Notes under the pieces: generated by a model
The model's input: only the letters and a program-made list of their open reading frames with translations
What the model was told of the DNA's origin: nothing
Databases searched by the model: none
Assembly (NCBI GenBank): GCA_934130045.1
Contig: CAKOXI010000019.1
Location: forward strand, 1 to 19,791
Direction of reading: 5' to 3'
Source: an uncultured Bacilli bacterium
GTDB lineage: Bacteria; Bacillota_I; Bacilli_A; RF39; UBA660
Length of the DNA stretch: 19,791 nucleotides
Translations under genes and position numbers: made by a program
Shown here: piece by piece, positions 7,722 through 15,183 of the stretch
Layout: each line of letters opens with the position of its first letter
Position numbering within the stretch: position 1 is the first letter of the stretch

Positions 7722-8354
7722 ATGCGACTTAGAAAAGTGAAATATGCTAGTGAAAAAATAGATGCTTCAAAGTATGTTATAAAAAATTATAAAGATTTTA
7801 CAGGACATTTTAAAGATTTATTTAATAATAATAATCCAATATATATTGAAATTGGTATGGGAAAGGGAAATTTTATTATAAATAATGCTTTAAGAAATCC
7901 TAATATAAATTATATAGGAATAGAAAAATTTGATAGTGTTATGGTTAGGGCTATAGAAAAAATAGAAAATATTAATATACCAAATTTGAAATTCATTAAA
8001 ATGGATGCGATTGATATTGATAATGTTTTTAAAAATGAAATTTCTAAAATATATTTAAATTTTTCTGATCCATGGCCTAAAAAAAGGCATACTAATAGAA
8101 GATTAACTAGTTTAATATTTTTAAAAAAATATGATAAAATCTTTAATGGTGAAAAAAATATAACAATGAAAACAGATAATAGAAAATTATTTGAATATTC
8201 TCTTATGTCATTTACAAATTATGACTATAAAATAAATGAGATAAGTCTTAATTTATATGAAGATGACATTAGTTTAAATATACAAACAGAATATGAGGAA
8301 AAATTTGTTTCAAAGGGTTTAATAATATATTTTGTAGATGTTGTAAAAAAATAA
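7722..8354 (+). CDS. trmB: tRNA (guanine-N7-)-methyltransferase
   Basis: Makes m7G46 in tRNA using S-adenosylmethionine. The 210-residue protein has the SAM-binding EIGMGKG (43-49), YIGIEKF, the family hallmark NFSDPWPKKRH (113-123) with Asp116, and TDNRKLFEYS near 155. ATG at 7722 gives the usual start MRLRKVKYA and has AGGTGA 4 nt upstream. An earlier in-frame ATG at 7686 is rejected because the -10 box TATAAT (7694-7699) lies downstream of it, so it would not be on the transcript. The stop is followed by 59 nt without a clear terminator. Confidence 0.95.
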   Translation: MRLRKVKYASEKIDASKYVIKNYKDFTGHFKDLFNNNNPIYIEIGMGKGNFIINNALRNPNINYIGIEKFDSVMVRAIEKIENINIPNLKFIKMDAIDIDNVFKNEISKIYLNFSDPWPKKRHTNRRLTSLIFLKKYDKIFNGEKNITMKTDNRKLFEYSLMSFTNYDYKINEISLNLYEDDISLNIQTEYEEKFVSKGLIIYFVDVVKK

Positions 8355-8413
8355 TTTCAAAAAAACTTTATTTAATTTCATAACTTTGTTATACTTATGT
8401 AAGAGGGATTTAT

Positions 8414-9031
8414 ATGAAAAAAATAATTATATGTTTAATTTCTCTATTGATTTTTACAGGTTGTACTGTTGTAAGAATTGATACAGAAAATATTGATAAT
8501 ATAATAGATGTTGTATTGTCTAAAGATAATAAATTGTATAATAGAATTGGTAAAGGATATGAGTATTATGTTCCAAGGGGAGTATCTTATATAGATACTG
8601 TAGACTTAAATGACCGATTATACTCAAATGGATATTACTATTATTTATATATAGATATAATAAGTCAGTACAATAGAATTGATGTTAAATATGAAAAAAA
8701 TGAAAATGCTTATTATTCTAGAGTAATTGACTTAAATGATAAAAAAGGTTATGTAGAAATCAATAAAGTAGATGATATGTATTTAATTGAGTTTATTTAT
8801 AATTATGCGAAAATAGAAACATTAGTTAATGAAAAAGATATAAATGATGTCATTTTAAATTCGACATATATTTTATCAACAATAAAGTTTAATAATAATG
8901 TAATAAAATTAATGCTAAATAATGATTATTTTACAAATAAAGAAGAAAAGTATGATAAGTTTGCATCAAAGGTAGAAGTAACTGATAATATAGGATATTC
9001 GTCTACTGATAACGAAGATAACAAGGAATAG
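8414..9031 (+). CDS. Predicted lipoprotein of unknown function
   Basis: A 205-residue protein with a lipoprotein signal peptide: MKK, a hydrophobic stretch and FTGC with the lipidated Cys at 17 (Phe at -3 is a mild departure from the lipobox). The mature part is rich in Tyr, Asn and Asp, includes a tyrosine cluster around GYYYYLY, and ends in an acidic tail. No family is recognised. SD AGAGGGA precedes the ATG; TATACT at 8390-8395 could be a -10 box, but no good -35 is seen. It is the first of four closely spaced genes ending at the terminator 10841-10871. It would sit on the outer face of the membrane. Confidence 0.8.
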   Translation: MKKIIICLISLLIFTGCTVVRIDTENIDNIIDVVLSKDNKLYNRIGKGYEYYVPRGVSYIDTVDLNDRLYSNGYYYYLYIDIISQYNRIDVKYEKNENAYYSRVIDLNDKKGYVEINKVDDMYLIEFIYNYAKIETLVNEKDINDVILNSTYILSTIKFNNNVIKLMLNNDYFTNKEEKYDKFASKVEVTDNIGYSSTDNEDNKE

Positions 9032-9040
9032 GTGATTTTA

Positions 9041-10129
9041 ATGGGATTAATAGATAAATTTAAAAATATGTTTACTGAAGAGGTAGATGAAGATGATGTA
9101 GTAGTTGAAAAAAAACAACCATTATCTAGAACCAATATACAAAGTAATAAGATACAAAGTGTTAAAATAAATGAAACTCATGAAGATAGTTATAAAAGTG
9201 TAGAACCAGTTCAAGTGGTTAAACCAAGCACTACTCCAACAAGAGTAACACCAAAGTTTGATGATGAAATAAGTTTTCAAAAGGTTTCAGAACCAAAAAT
9301 TATATCTAAAAGTGTAGAAACAAATTCTTTTACAAAGGTAGAGGAAAAGCCTGTTATGAAAAGAGAAGAAAAATTTGTTTTTCCTGTTTATTTTGATGAT
9401 AAAGATTTTGAAAAAATTGAGGAAAAAAAACCAAAAGTTGAACCAAAAAAACAACCAGAAAAAAAAGAAAATTTGTATGGGACTAAAATTGAAAAGAAAG
9501 AACCACCTAAAGTTTTTAAACCAACACCTATTATTTCACCAATATATGGTGTGTTAGATAAAAACTATAATAAAGATGATATATCTTCTAAAAAAGTTGT
9601 TCATACAGAATATCGTAATCCTAATAAACCATTAACTATAGATGAGGTAAGACAAAAAGCATATGGTAATTTAGAAAGTGATATAGAAAATTCTCTTATT
9701 GCTAAATCATCAATTTTTATGGAGCCAGACAATAATGTTATGGAAAAGGAAGAAAGTAAAAATAATTTACTTACAGACTTAGTTGATGAAAATGAATATA
9801 GTAGTGTTGATGATTTTTTAAATTCACCAATTGAAGAATACAAAGCCAAACATACTACTGATACAAAATTAGATGATGATTTTGATTTGGATGATACTTT
9901 AAATAATTTGGAAAAATCTGTTAGTGAAATGAATGATAATAATTTGAAAAAAACAACTGATAAGTCGAATTCATTAGATGATATTTTAAATAGTGATGAT
10001 AATGTACTTGAAGATTATATTATGAATAATAATACAAATAATGAAGAAACTAAAGATGATGAGGAAGATTTAACACAAAGTGATTTATTTAATTTAATTG
10101 ATTCTATGTATGAGAAGGGTGATGAATAG
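9041..10129 (+). CDS. Acidic, mostly disordered protein with N-terminal amphipathic segment
   Basis: A 362-residue protein, unrecognised. Residues 1-12 (MGLIDKFKNMFT) look like an amphipathic membrane-binding helix followed by an acidic run, as in the SepF N-terminus, but no SepF domain follows. The middle is Lys/Glu/Pro/Val-rich low complexity. Two better-ordered stretches stand out near 165-185 (PTPIISPIYGVLDKNY) and 200-215 (LTIDEVRQKAYG). The C-terminal 150 residues are strongly acidic, with repeated DDFLN, DDILN and DLFNLID-type helices. ATG at 9041 is chosen over GTG at 9032, which lies inside the SD AGGTGA. It sits between a lipoprotein and ytxG-like genes, sharing one base with the latter, suggesting a membrane-associated scaffold or adaptor; this is inference. 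Confidence 0.8.
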   Translation: MGLIDKFKNMFTEEVDEDDVVVEKKQPLSRTNIQSNKIQSVKINETHEDSYKSVEPVQVVKPSTTPTRVTPKFDDEISFQKVSEPKIISKSVETNSFTKVEEKPVMKREEKFVFPVYFDDKDFEKIEEKKPKVEPKKQPEKKENLYGTKIEKKEPPKVFKPTPIISPIYGVLDKNYNKDDISSKKVVHTEYRNPNKPLTIDEVRQKAYGNLESDIENSLIAKSSIFMEPDNNVMEKEESKNNLLTDLVDENEYSSVDDFLNSPIEEYKAKHTTDTKLDDDFDLDDTLNNLEKSVSEMNDNNLKKTTDKSNSLDDILNSDDNVLEDYIMNNNTNNEETKDDEEDLTQSDLFNLIDSMYEKGDE

Positions 10130-10422
10130 TGGAAACATTATATGATATATTTCCAGTAATATTATTTGTTTTAGCGACTATATTATTAATAGTATTAATT
10201 ATTTTATCTATAAAAATGATTATAACTTTAAAGAAAGTTGATCAAGTTGTTGATAATGTTAATACTAAAGTTGGTAAATTAGATGCTGCATTTTCTTTAG
10301 TTGATAGTATAACTGATGGTTTATCAATGATAAATGATAAAATTGTTAGCTTTATTGCTAATGGAATTAGGAATTTTTTTAAAAGAAAAAATAGAAAGGA
10401 AGAAGTTAAAGATGAAAAATAA
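10129..10422 (+). CDS. YtxG-like (DUF948-type) single-pass membrane protein
   Basis: A 97-residue protein with one N-terminal membrane segment (about 8-30), then an amphipathic region (KKVDQVVDNVNTKVGKLDAAF) and a basic tail (FFKRKNRKEE). The arrangement and the next gene being ytxH-like match the Bacillus ytxG-ytxH pair of general-stress proteins; the specific DUF948 assignment rests on layout and pattern. It starts at GTG, which shares its first base with the previous stop codon (TAGTG), with AAGGGTGAT upstream. It overlaps ytxH by 11 nt, so the pair is probably translationally coupled. Confidence 0.72.
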   Translation: METLYDIFPVILFVLATILLIVLIILSIKMIITLKKVDQVVDNVNTKVGKLDAAFSLVDSITDGLSMINDKIVSFIANGIRNFFKRKNRKEEVKDEK

Positions 10423-10834
10423 TGAATGTAAAAAGAAAAAAGGTTTAGGAAAATTTTTAGTAGGTGCTGGAATAGGAGCTACATTAGGAGTTTTATTTGC
10501 ACCTAAAAAGGGTAGTGAAACAAGAAAAGAATTAAAAATTAAGATTGATGAATTAATAGAAAAATTAAAAAATGTTGATGCTGATGAAGTAAAAGAAGCT
10601 ATTGAAGCAAAAATATTTGAAATTAAAAGTGAATTAGAAGATTTAGATAAAGAAAAAGTTTTAAAAATAGCTAAGAAAAAGGCAAATCAAATAAAAGACA
10701 TGGCTGAAGAATTAGTTAATTATGCTGTAGAAAAAGGAACACCTGTTTTAGAGGATGCAGCTATTGCTGTAAAGGAAAAAGCAATTCAGGTAACTCGTGA
10801 AGTTTTAAAAAAGCTAGAAGGTAATGAAAAATAA
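10412..10834 (+). CDS. YtxH-like protein
   Basis: A 141-residue protein with the YtxH signature: a glycine-rich hydrophobic segment (FLVGAGIGATLGVLFAP, about 15-31) followed directly by KKGSETRKEL, then a long charged helical region (40-141) rich in Lys, Glu and Ala. Family members are general-stress or envelope-associated proteins whose biochemical function is not known. The ATG at 10412 is chosen: it gives the standard N-terminus, has AAAGGAAG upstream, and overlaps the ytxG-like gene by only 11 nt. It is the last gene of the operon. Confidence 0.82.
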   Translation: MKNNECKKKKGLGKFLVGAGIGATLGVLFAPKKGSETRKELKIKIDELIEKLKNVDADEVKEAIEAKIFEIKSELEDLDKEKVLKIAKKKANQIKDMAEELVNYAVEKGTPVLEDAAIAVKEKAIQVTREVLKKLEGNEK

Positions 10835-10840
10835 TAAAAT

Positions 10841-10871
10841 AACAACTTCGATTTATTTTGAAGTTGTTTTT
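10841..10871 (+). terminator. Terminator after the ytxGH-type operon
   Basis: A 9-bp stem AACAACTTC (10841-10849) with GAAGTTGTT (10860-10868), 10-nt loop, then a T-run ending at 10871. Confidence 0.85.
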
Positions 10872-10908
10872 CTATTTACGGTTTATATACATGTCAATTT
10901 TAAATGAT

Positions 10909-10937
10909 TTGAAAAAATTTTTTATTTATAGTATAAT
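10909..10937 (+). promoter_or_regulatory. Sigma-A promoter of the 10959-13477 gene pair
   Basis: TTGAAA (10909-10914), a 17-nt spacer and TATAAT (10932-10937), about 21 nt before the ATG. Confidence 0.75.
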
Positions 10938-10958
10938 GAATATTATCGAGGTGAATAT

Positions 10959-11411
10959 ATGAAATTTATTGATTTTGTAAAGAAACACTTATTTTTATGT
11001 ATAGCTTTATTAGTTATGATAATAATTTTGATTGTTGGAATTATATTTGTTAAAAAGGTATTTTTTTCAAGTAGTGGAAATGAATTTGGAAATAGAATTG
11101 ATGATATAAATAGTTATCAAATTAGTGAAGATAATTATAGTAATATTGAAAATGAATTGAAAAGCGATGAAATTGTAAGTGATGTATCTCATAATTTAGT
11201 TGGTAGAAGACTTGATTTTATTATTACAGTTAATGATAAAGCGACAGTTCAGTTAGCTAAAGATTTAGGTGGGAAAATATTATCTAATTTTTCTGATGAT
11301 ATTAAAGGTTATTACGATATAGAATTAATGATTAAGAGTGAAAATAGTGAATCAACAGATTTTCCTATAATTGGTTATAAACATAAAACTAGTTCGGAAT
11401 TTGTTTGGTAA
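10959..11411 (+). CDS. Membrane-anchored protein of unknown function
   Basis: A 150-residue protein with one N-terminal transmembrane segment (about 10-33), likely a signal anchor, then about 115 residues predicted outside the cell. The outer part has an alternating alpha/beta look (VSHNLVGRRLDFIITVND, AKDLGGKILSNF) and ends in Trp. No family is recognised. GAGGTGA precedes the ATG and a good promoter lies just upstream. It ends 17 nt before the receptor gene and is almost certainly co-transcribed with it, so it may be an accessory subunit of that receptor; this is inference from position only. Confidence 0.78.
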   Translation: MKFIDFVKKHLFLCIALLVMIIILIVGIIFVKKVFFSSSGNEFGNRIDDINSYQISEDNYSNIENELKSDEIVSDVSHNLVGRRLDFIITVNDKATVQLAKDLGGKILSNFSDDIKGYYDIELMIKSENSESTDFPIIGYKHKTSSEFVW

Positions 11412-11428
11412 AGAGTTGGGTGTTAGAA

Positions 11429-13477
11429 ATGAAAAAAAAGAAATTTTTGTTAATTTTAATAACTATTATTTTAGTTGTTACAGCCTCTTTTACAATCTTT
11501 TTTGTTGTAAATAAAGAGGATAAAAATACTACTTTAACTATATTAGAAAAACAATGGATTGATAGTAATAAAAATACTCGTTTTGATTTTTCAATTGTTA
11601 AAGATATTCCAGGGTTTAGTTATGAAGGAGAAGGAATTTTTTTAGATTTTTTAGATAGCACTGAAAAAGTTACTGGTCTTGATTTTAATCGTATTTCTTC
11701 TAAATTAGGTTCCCAAATGACTACAGATTATGGTTTTAATATTGTTGATACTTTATCTCAAAATGATATTTTAATATATGAAGATAATTATGTAATTGTT
11801 TCAAATAAGGGTGTAAGGTATGAAAATTTAAGCCAGTTAGATGGACTTGTTATAGGTGCATTAAATAAAGAGGTAAGTACAATTGATTTTTATTTAAAGG
11901 GTGCTAATGTAACGTATAAAACTTGTGATGAAGTTCAAGGATTATTTGATGCTATTGAAAATGATCCTGAAAATAATATTGTTCCTGTTGTGGATGCTAT
12001 TGTAATACCTAAAAATATTTATATAGATAGAGTAATAGAGTATAAAGATTTTGATATAAGTTATAATATTACTGAGATTTCAAAAAAATATGTTTTAACA
12101 TTAGGAGACAATGAAAAATTAAACAATATTTTGAAGAAATATTATGAAAAATGGTCTATAGAAAATTTTGATACAAAATTTAGTGAACATTTACTAAATT
12201 TATATTATAAAAATAATAATATAGATGAAAAGAAAAAGGTTGAATTTAAAAGTAAAAGATATATATATGGATATGTAGATAATGCTCCATTTGATTTTGA
12301 AAATAGTGGAATTAATCGTTTATTGATAAATAAGTTTATTGATTTTTCAGGTATTGAAGTTGAATTTAAAAAATATAATTCTTATGATGATTTAATTAAT
12401 GCATTTAATGAAAATAAAGTAGATTTCATGTTTAATAATTTAGCAAATACAGAATATAAAATGGATGTTTTTAATACAATTTCTATTTATGATGAAAATT
12501 TAGTTATAATTGCTAAAAATAGTAATGATGTTGTTATTAATTCTATTAATTCTTTGGCTAATAATCAAGTTAATACATTAGAAAATACAAAAATTGAAAG
12601 TTATTTTAAAACTCAAGATTTTTCTTATAATGCATATAAAAACGTAGAACAACTTATTAATAATAGTGGTGATAATGATTTATTAGTTGTAGATTATTAC
12701 ACTTATAAATATTATATTAATAATTATTTTAAAAACTATGAAATAAAATTGTTTTTTAATTTAACTAATGATTATGATTTTATTATTAGAGATATTAAAG
12801 AAAATGAGATTTTTGAAAATTTATTTAACTTTTATCTTTCATATACAAATGATAAAAAAATAGTATCTGATTATTATTATGAAGTAAGTAGTAACCCAAT
12901 TAAAAATAATAATTCAAAAATAATATTAATTGTTTTAATACCAACAATATTGTTAATAGTATTGATATCTATATTTAAAATGATTAAAAGTAAAAAAAAT
13001 CCACATAGTAATTTGAGTAAAGAAGATAAACTTCGTTATATAGATATGTTAACATCATTGAAAAATAGAAATTATTTAAATGATAATATTGAAAAATGGG
13101 ATTCAAGTGAAGTATATCCACAATCTATTATAATTGCCGATTTAAATAATGTAGCATATATTAATGATAATTATGGACATAATGAAGGGGATTCTTTAAT
13201 AAAAGAAGCTGCAAATATTTTAATAAAAAATCAAATTGCTAATTCTGAAATTATTCGTACAAATGGTAATGAGTTTTTAATTTATTTAGTAGGGTATGAT
13301 GAAAAACAAATAGTATCATATGTTAAAAAATTAAATAAAGAATTTAAGGAGTTAGCACATGGATTTGGTGTAGCAACAGGTTATAGTATGATTAATGACG
13401 CTATTAAAACTATTGATGACGCAATTAATGAAGCAACACTAGAGATGAGAAATAATAAAGAGGAAGCAAATAATTAA
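11429..13477 (+). CDS. Membrane receptor: two solute-binding domains, one TM, degenerate GGDEF domain
   Basis: A 682-residue protein. Layout: N-terminal membrane segment (5-27); a first family-3 solute-binding (Venus-flytrap) domain, about 35-245, beginning with the LEKQWIDSN motif seen in sensor proteins of the BvgS/EvgS type; a second such domain, about 275-490; a transmembrane segment (about 498-519); and a cytoplasmic GGDEF-like domain (about 540-675). In the last, ADLNN (metal Asp571), YINDNYGH and EGD are kept, but the GGDEF signature reads NGNEF (612-616), so the second metal-binding Asp is Asn and the first Gly is Asn; no RxxD inhibitory site is visible. It may be inactive, or a binding or altered-specificity domain. 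ATG at 11429 has GGGTG upstream. Confidence 0.88.
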   Translation: MKKKKFLLILITIILVVTASFTIFFVVNKEDKNTTLTILEKQWIDSNKNTRFDFSIVKDIPGFSYEGEGIFLDFLDSTEKVTGLDFNRISSKLGSQMTTDYGFNIVDTLSQNDILIYEDNYVIVSNKGVRYENLSQLDGLVIGALNKEVSTIDFYLKGANVTYKTCDEVQGLFDAIENDPENNIVPVVDAIVIPKNIYIDRVIEYKDFDISYNITEISKKYVLTLGDNEKLNNILKKYYEKWSIENFDTKFSEHLLNLYYKNNNIDEKKKVEFKSKRYIYGYVDNAPFDFENSGINRLLINKFIDFSGIEVEFKKYNSYDDLINAFNENKVDFMFNNLANTEYKMDVFNTISIYDENLVIIAKNSNDVVINSINSLANNQVNTLENTKIESYFKTQDFSYNAYKNVEQLINNSGDNDLLVVDYYTYKYYINNYFKNYEIKLFFNLTNDYDFIIRDIKENEIFENLFNFYLSYTNDKKIVSDYYYEVSSNPIKNNNSKIILIVLIPTILLIVLISIFKMIKSKKNPHSNLSKEDKLRYIDMLTSLKNRNYLNDNIEKWDSSEVYPQSIIIADLNNVAYINDNYGHNEGDSLIKEAANILIKNQIANSEIIRTNGNEFLIYLVGYDEKQIVSYVKKLNKEFKELAHGFGVATGYSMINDAIKTIDDAINEATLEMRNNKEEANN

Positions 13478-13489
13478 TTTGCTTCTTTT
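13463..13489 (+). terminator. Terminator overlapping the end of the receptor gene
   Basis: A 9-bp stem GAAGCAAAT (13463-13471) with ATTTGCTTC (13477-13485), loop AATTA, short tail of four Ts. It contains the receptor stop codon, and the SD of the next gene follows within about 10 nt, so some read-through is likely. Confidence 0.65.
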
Positions 13490-13503
13490 CAAAGGATGGT
13501 TAT

Positions 13504-14322
13504 ATGAAGAATAAATTAACTGAATTTTTTAAAAATTTATATAAAATAATTATGAAACCTGAAATGTTGGTTTTACCTGCAAATTTAGCCTTTTTTTTGG
13601 TCTTGTCAGTTATACCAATTATAGTTTTAATAGGTTTAATCGCATCAACTTTTTCTATATCTTTAGATTCAGTTATTGAATTTTTATCAATGAATCTTCC
13701 AAAACAAGTTGCCGAAATTATAACTACTTTTATAAGTGGTAAAGGAATAGATTTTAATGTAGGTTTTTTTACAATAGTTGCCTTTGTTTTAGCTTCAAAT
13801 GGTCCACATTCAATAATAGTTACATCAAATACACTTTATAACTTTGAACAAGGAAACTATTTAAATAGGCGAATAAAAGCTTTAATTATGACAATACTAT
13901 TAGTAGGATTATTTATTTTTATATTAGTGGTTTTAGCTTTTGGAAATATAATATTAAAAACTATTTTGGATATAGGAATTTTAAAAAATATATCTACATA
14001 TATGTATTCCTTATTTGTTTATTTAAAATGGCCTATCGCGTTTTTCATTATTTTATTTAGTGTTAAACTTTTGTATACAATCGCACCTGATAAAAATATT
14101 TCTAGTAAATCAGTTAATAAAGGTGCCTTATTTACAACTTTAGGATGGGTTTTAACAACAGCTATTTATTCTTATTATGTTGCACATTTTTCTAAATATG
14201 ACATTTTTTATGGAAGTTTATCAAACATAATCATATTGATGATGTATATATATATTCTTTCATATATATTAGTATTAGGTATTGCTATTAATAGTCAAAC
14301 TTATGAAAAATTAAAAAAATAG
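13504..14322 (+). CDS. YihY/BrkB family membrane protein
   Basis: A 272-residue protein with about six membrane segments. The pattern matches the YihY/virulence factor BrkB family: an N-terminal amphipathic part (FFKNLYKIIMKPEM), ANLAFFLVLSVIPIIVLI, a conserved central GPHSIIVTSNTLYNFE-like loop, KLLYTIAPDK, GALFTTLGWVL, and YGSLSNIIILMMYIYI near the end. The family was once called RNase BN, but it is a membrane protein family of unproven function. SD AAAGGATGG precedes the ATG. No promoter is seen in the 26 nt after the upstream terminator, so expression may depend on read-through from the receptor gene. Confidence 0.88.
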   Translation: MKNKLTEFFKNLYKIIMKPEMLVLPANLAFFLVLSVIPIIVLIGLIASTFSISLDSVIEFLSMNLPKQVAEIITTFISGKGIDFNVGFFTIVAFVLASNGPHSIIVTSNTLYNFEQGNYLNRRIKALIMTILLVGLFIFILVVLAFGNIILKTILDIGILKNISTYMYSLFVYLKWPIAFFIILFSVKLLYTIAPDKNISSKSVNKGALFTTLGWVLTTAIYSYYVAHFSKYDIFYGSLSNIIILMMYIYILSYILVLGIAINSQTYEKLKK

Positions 14323-14355
14323 TATAAATTTAAGACAATATATGATAATAATAAT

Positions 14356-14499
14356 AGATACATATAATTACCGATATGTATTTAGATATAGACTTGCTGT
14401 ACTCAATCTAGTTTAATTTGAACTAAAGAAGTATGCTTATGAGGTAAATTCTCCTTTTTACATTACGTAAACAGCCTATCTATGGATAGGTTGTTTTTT
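14356..14499 (+). ncRNA. Candidate structured RNA in the yihY-engB intergenic region
   Basis: The 236 nt between yihY and engB contain no gene but several possible helices: 14358-14365 with 14374-14381 (8 bp perfect), 14409-14414 with 14420-14425 (6 bp, one GU), and a two-part long-range helix, TAGATA (14383-14388) with TATCTA (14477-14482) plus GCTGT (14396-14400) with ACAGC (14471-14475). The long-range helix uses the left arm of the terminator at 14469-14496, so the two folds exclude each other. A weak promoter, AAGACA (14332-14337), 17 nt, TAGATA (14355-14360), could start it. It could be a small RNA or only the 3' untranslated region of yihY. No Rfam family is recognised with confidence. 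Confidence 0.35.
14469..14499 (+). terminator. Terminator upstream of the engB promoter
   Basis: A 12-bp stem (14469-14480 with 14485-14496, one GU pair), loop TATG, T-run at 14494-14499. It ends transcripts from yihY or from a small RNA before engB. Confidence 0.85.
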
Positions 14500-14503
14500 A
14501 AAT

Positions 14504-14532
14504 TTGACTATTTTTTTATGCTAATGTATAAT
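14504..14532 (+). promoter_or_regulatory. Sigma-A promoter of engB
   Basis: TTGACT (14504-14509), a 17-nt spacer and TATAAT (14527-14532), directly after the upstream terminator and about 26 nt before the ATG. Confidence 0.85.
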
Positions 14533-14558
14533 TATTGTGTTAATGAAAAGGTGATTTT

Positions 14559-15140
14559 ATGAAAATAACAAGTGTTAATTTAGTGATTAGTGCAGTTAGA
14601 AGAAGTCAATATCCAACTGATAATTTACCTGAATATTTATTAGTTGGAAGATCAAATGTAGGTAAAAGTAGTTTTATAAATACTATAATAAGTAGAAAAA
14701 ACTATGCTAGAACTTCATCTAATCCTGGTAAAACACAAACTATAAATTTTTATTTAGTAAATAACAGTTTTTATTTAGTTGATGCTCCTGGATATGGCTA
14801 TGCGAATTTAAGTAAACAAAAACAAAAAAAATTTGGTTTAATGATGGAAGATTATTTAATTAATAGACCTAATTTGAAACAAGTTTTTATGCTTATTGAT
14901 TTTAGAAATAAATTAAGTAATGATGATATCATGATGTATAATTTTTTAAAACACTATAAATTACCAGTAACTATTGTTGCAACAAAAACTGATAAGGTAG
15001 GAATAACTTTACAACAAAAACAAAGATCTCAATTATTAGAAGAACTAGAACTAGTTGTAGGTGATGATTTTGTTATGTTTTCAAATGTTACAAAACTAGG
15101 TAGAGATGAAATTGGAGAAAAAATAGAACGAACAATGTAA
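14559..15140 (+). CDS. engB: Ribosome biogenesis GTP-binding protein EngB (YsxC/YihA)
   Basis: A GTPase needed for late 50S ribosomal subunit assembly. The 193-residue protein has G1 GRSNVGKS (30-37), the G2 region with NPGKTQTINFY (55-65), G3 DAPGYG (75-80) and G4 TKTD (142-145), where many relatives have TKAD. Its length matches the family (about 195). SD AAGGTGA lies 5 nt before the ATG. It has its own promoter, isolated from yihY by a terminator, and may share a transcript with the following unknown gene and perhaps der. Confidence 0.95.
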   Translation: MKITSVNLVISAVRRSQYPTDNLPEYLLVGRSNVGKSSFINTIISRKNYARTSSNPGKTQTINFYLVNNSFYLVDAPGYGYANLSKQKQKKFGLMMEDYLINRPNLKQVFMLIDFRNKLSNDDIMMYNFLKHYKLPVTIVATKTDKVGITLQQKQRSQLLEELELVVGDDFVMFSNVTKLGRDEIGEKIERTM

Positions 15141-15183
15141 TCGCAAATAATTTTTTATTTCATACAATAATTTAGGTGATTGT

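Noticed and set aside
9601..9849. Minus-strand and alternate-frame reading frames inside the acidic protein gene (also 9375-9557 and 8926-9135)
   Set aside because: They lie inside or across coherent genes with good SDs and have no start signals of their own.
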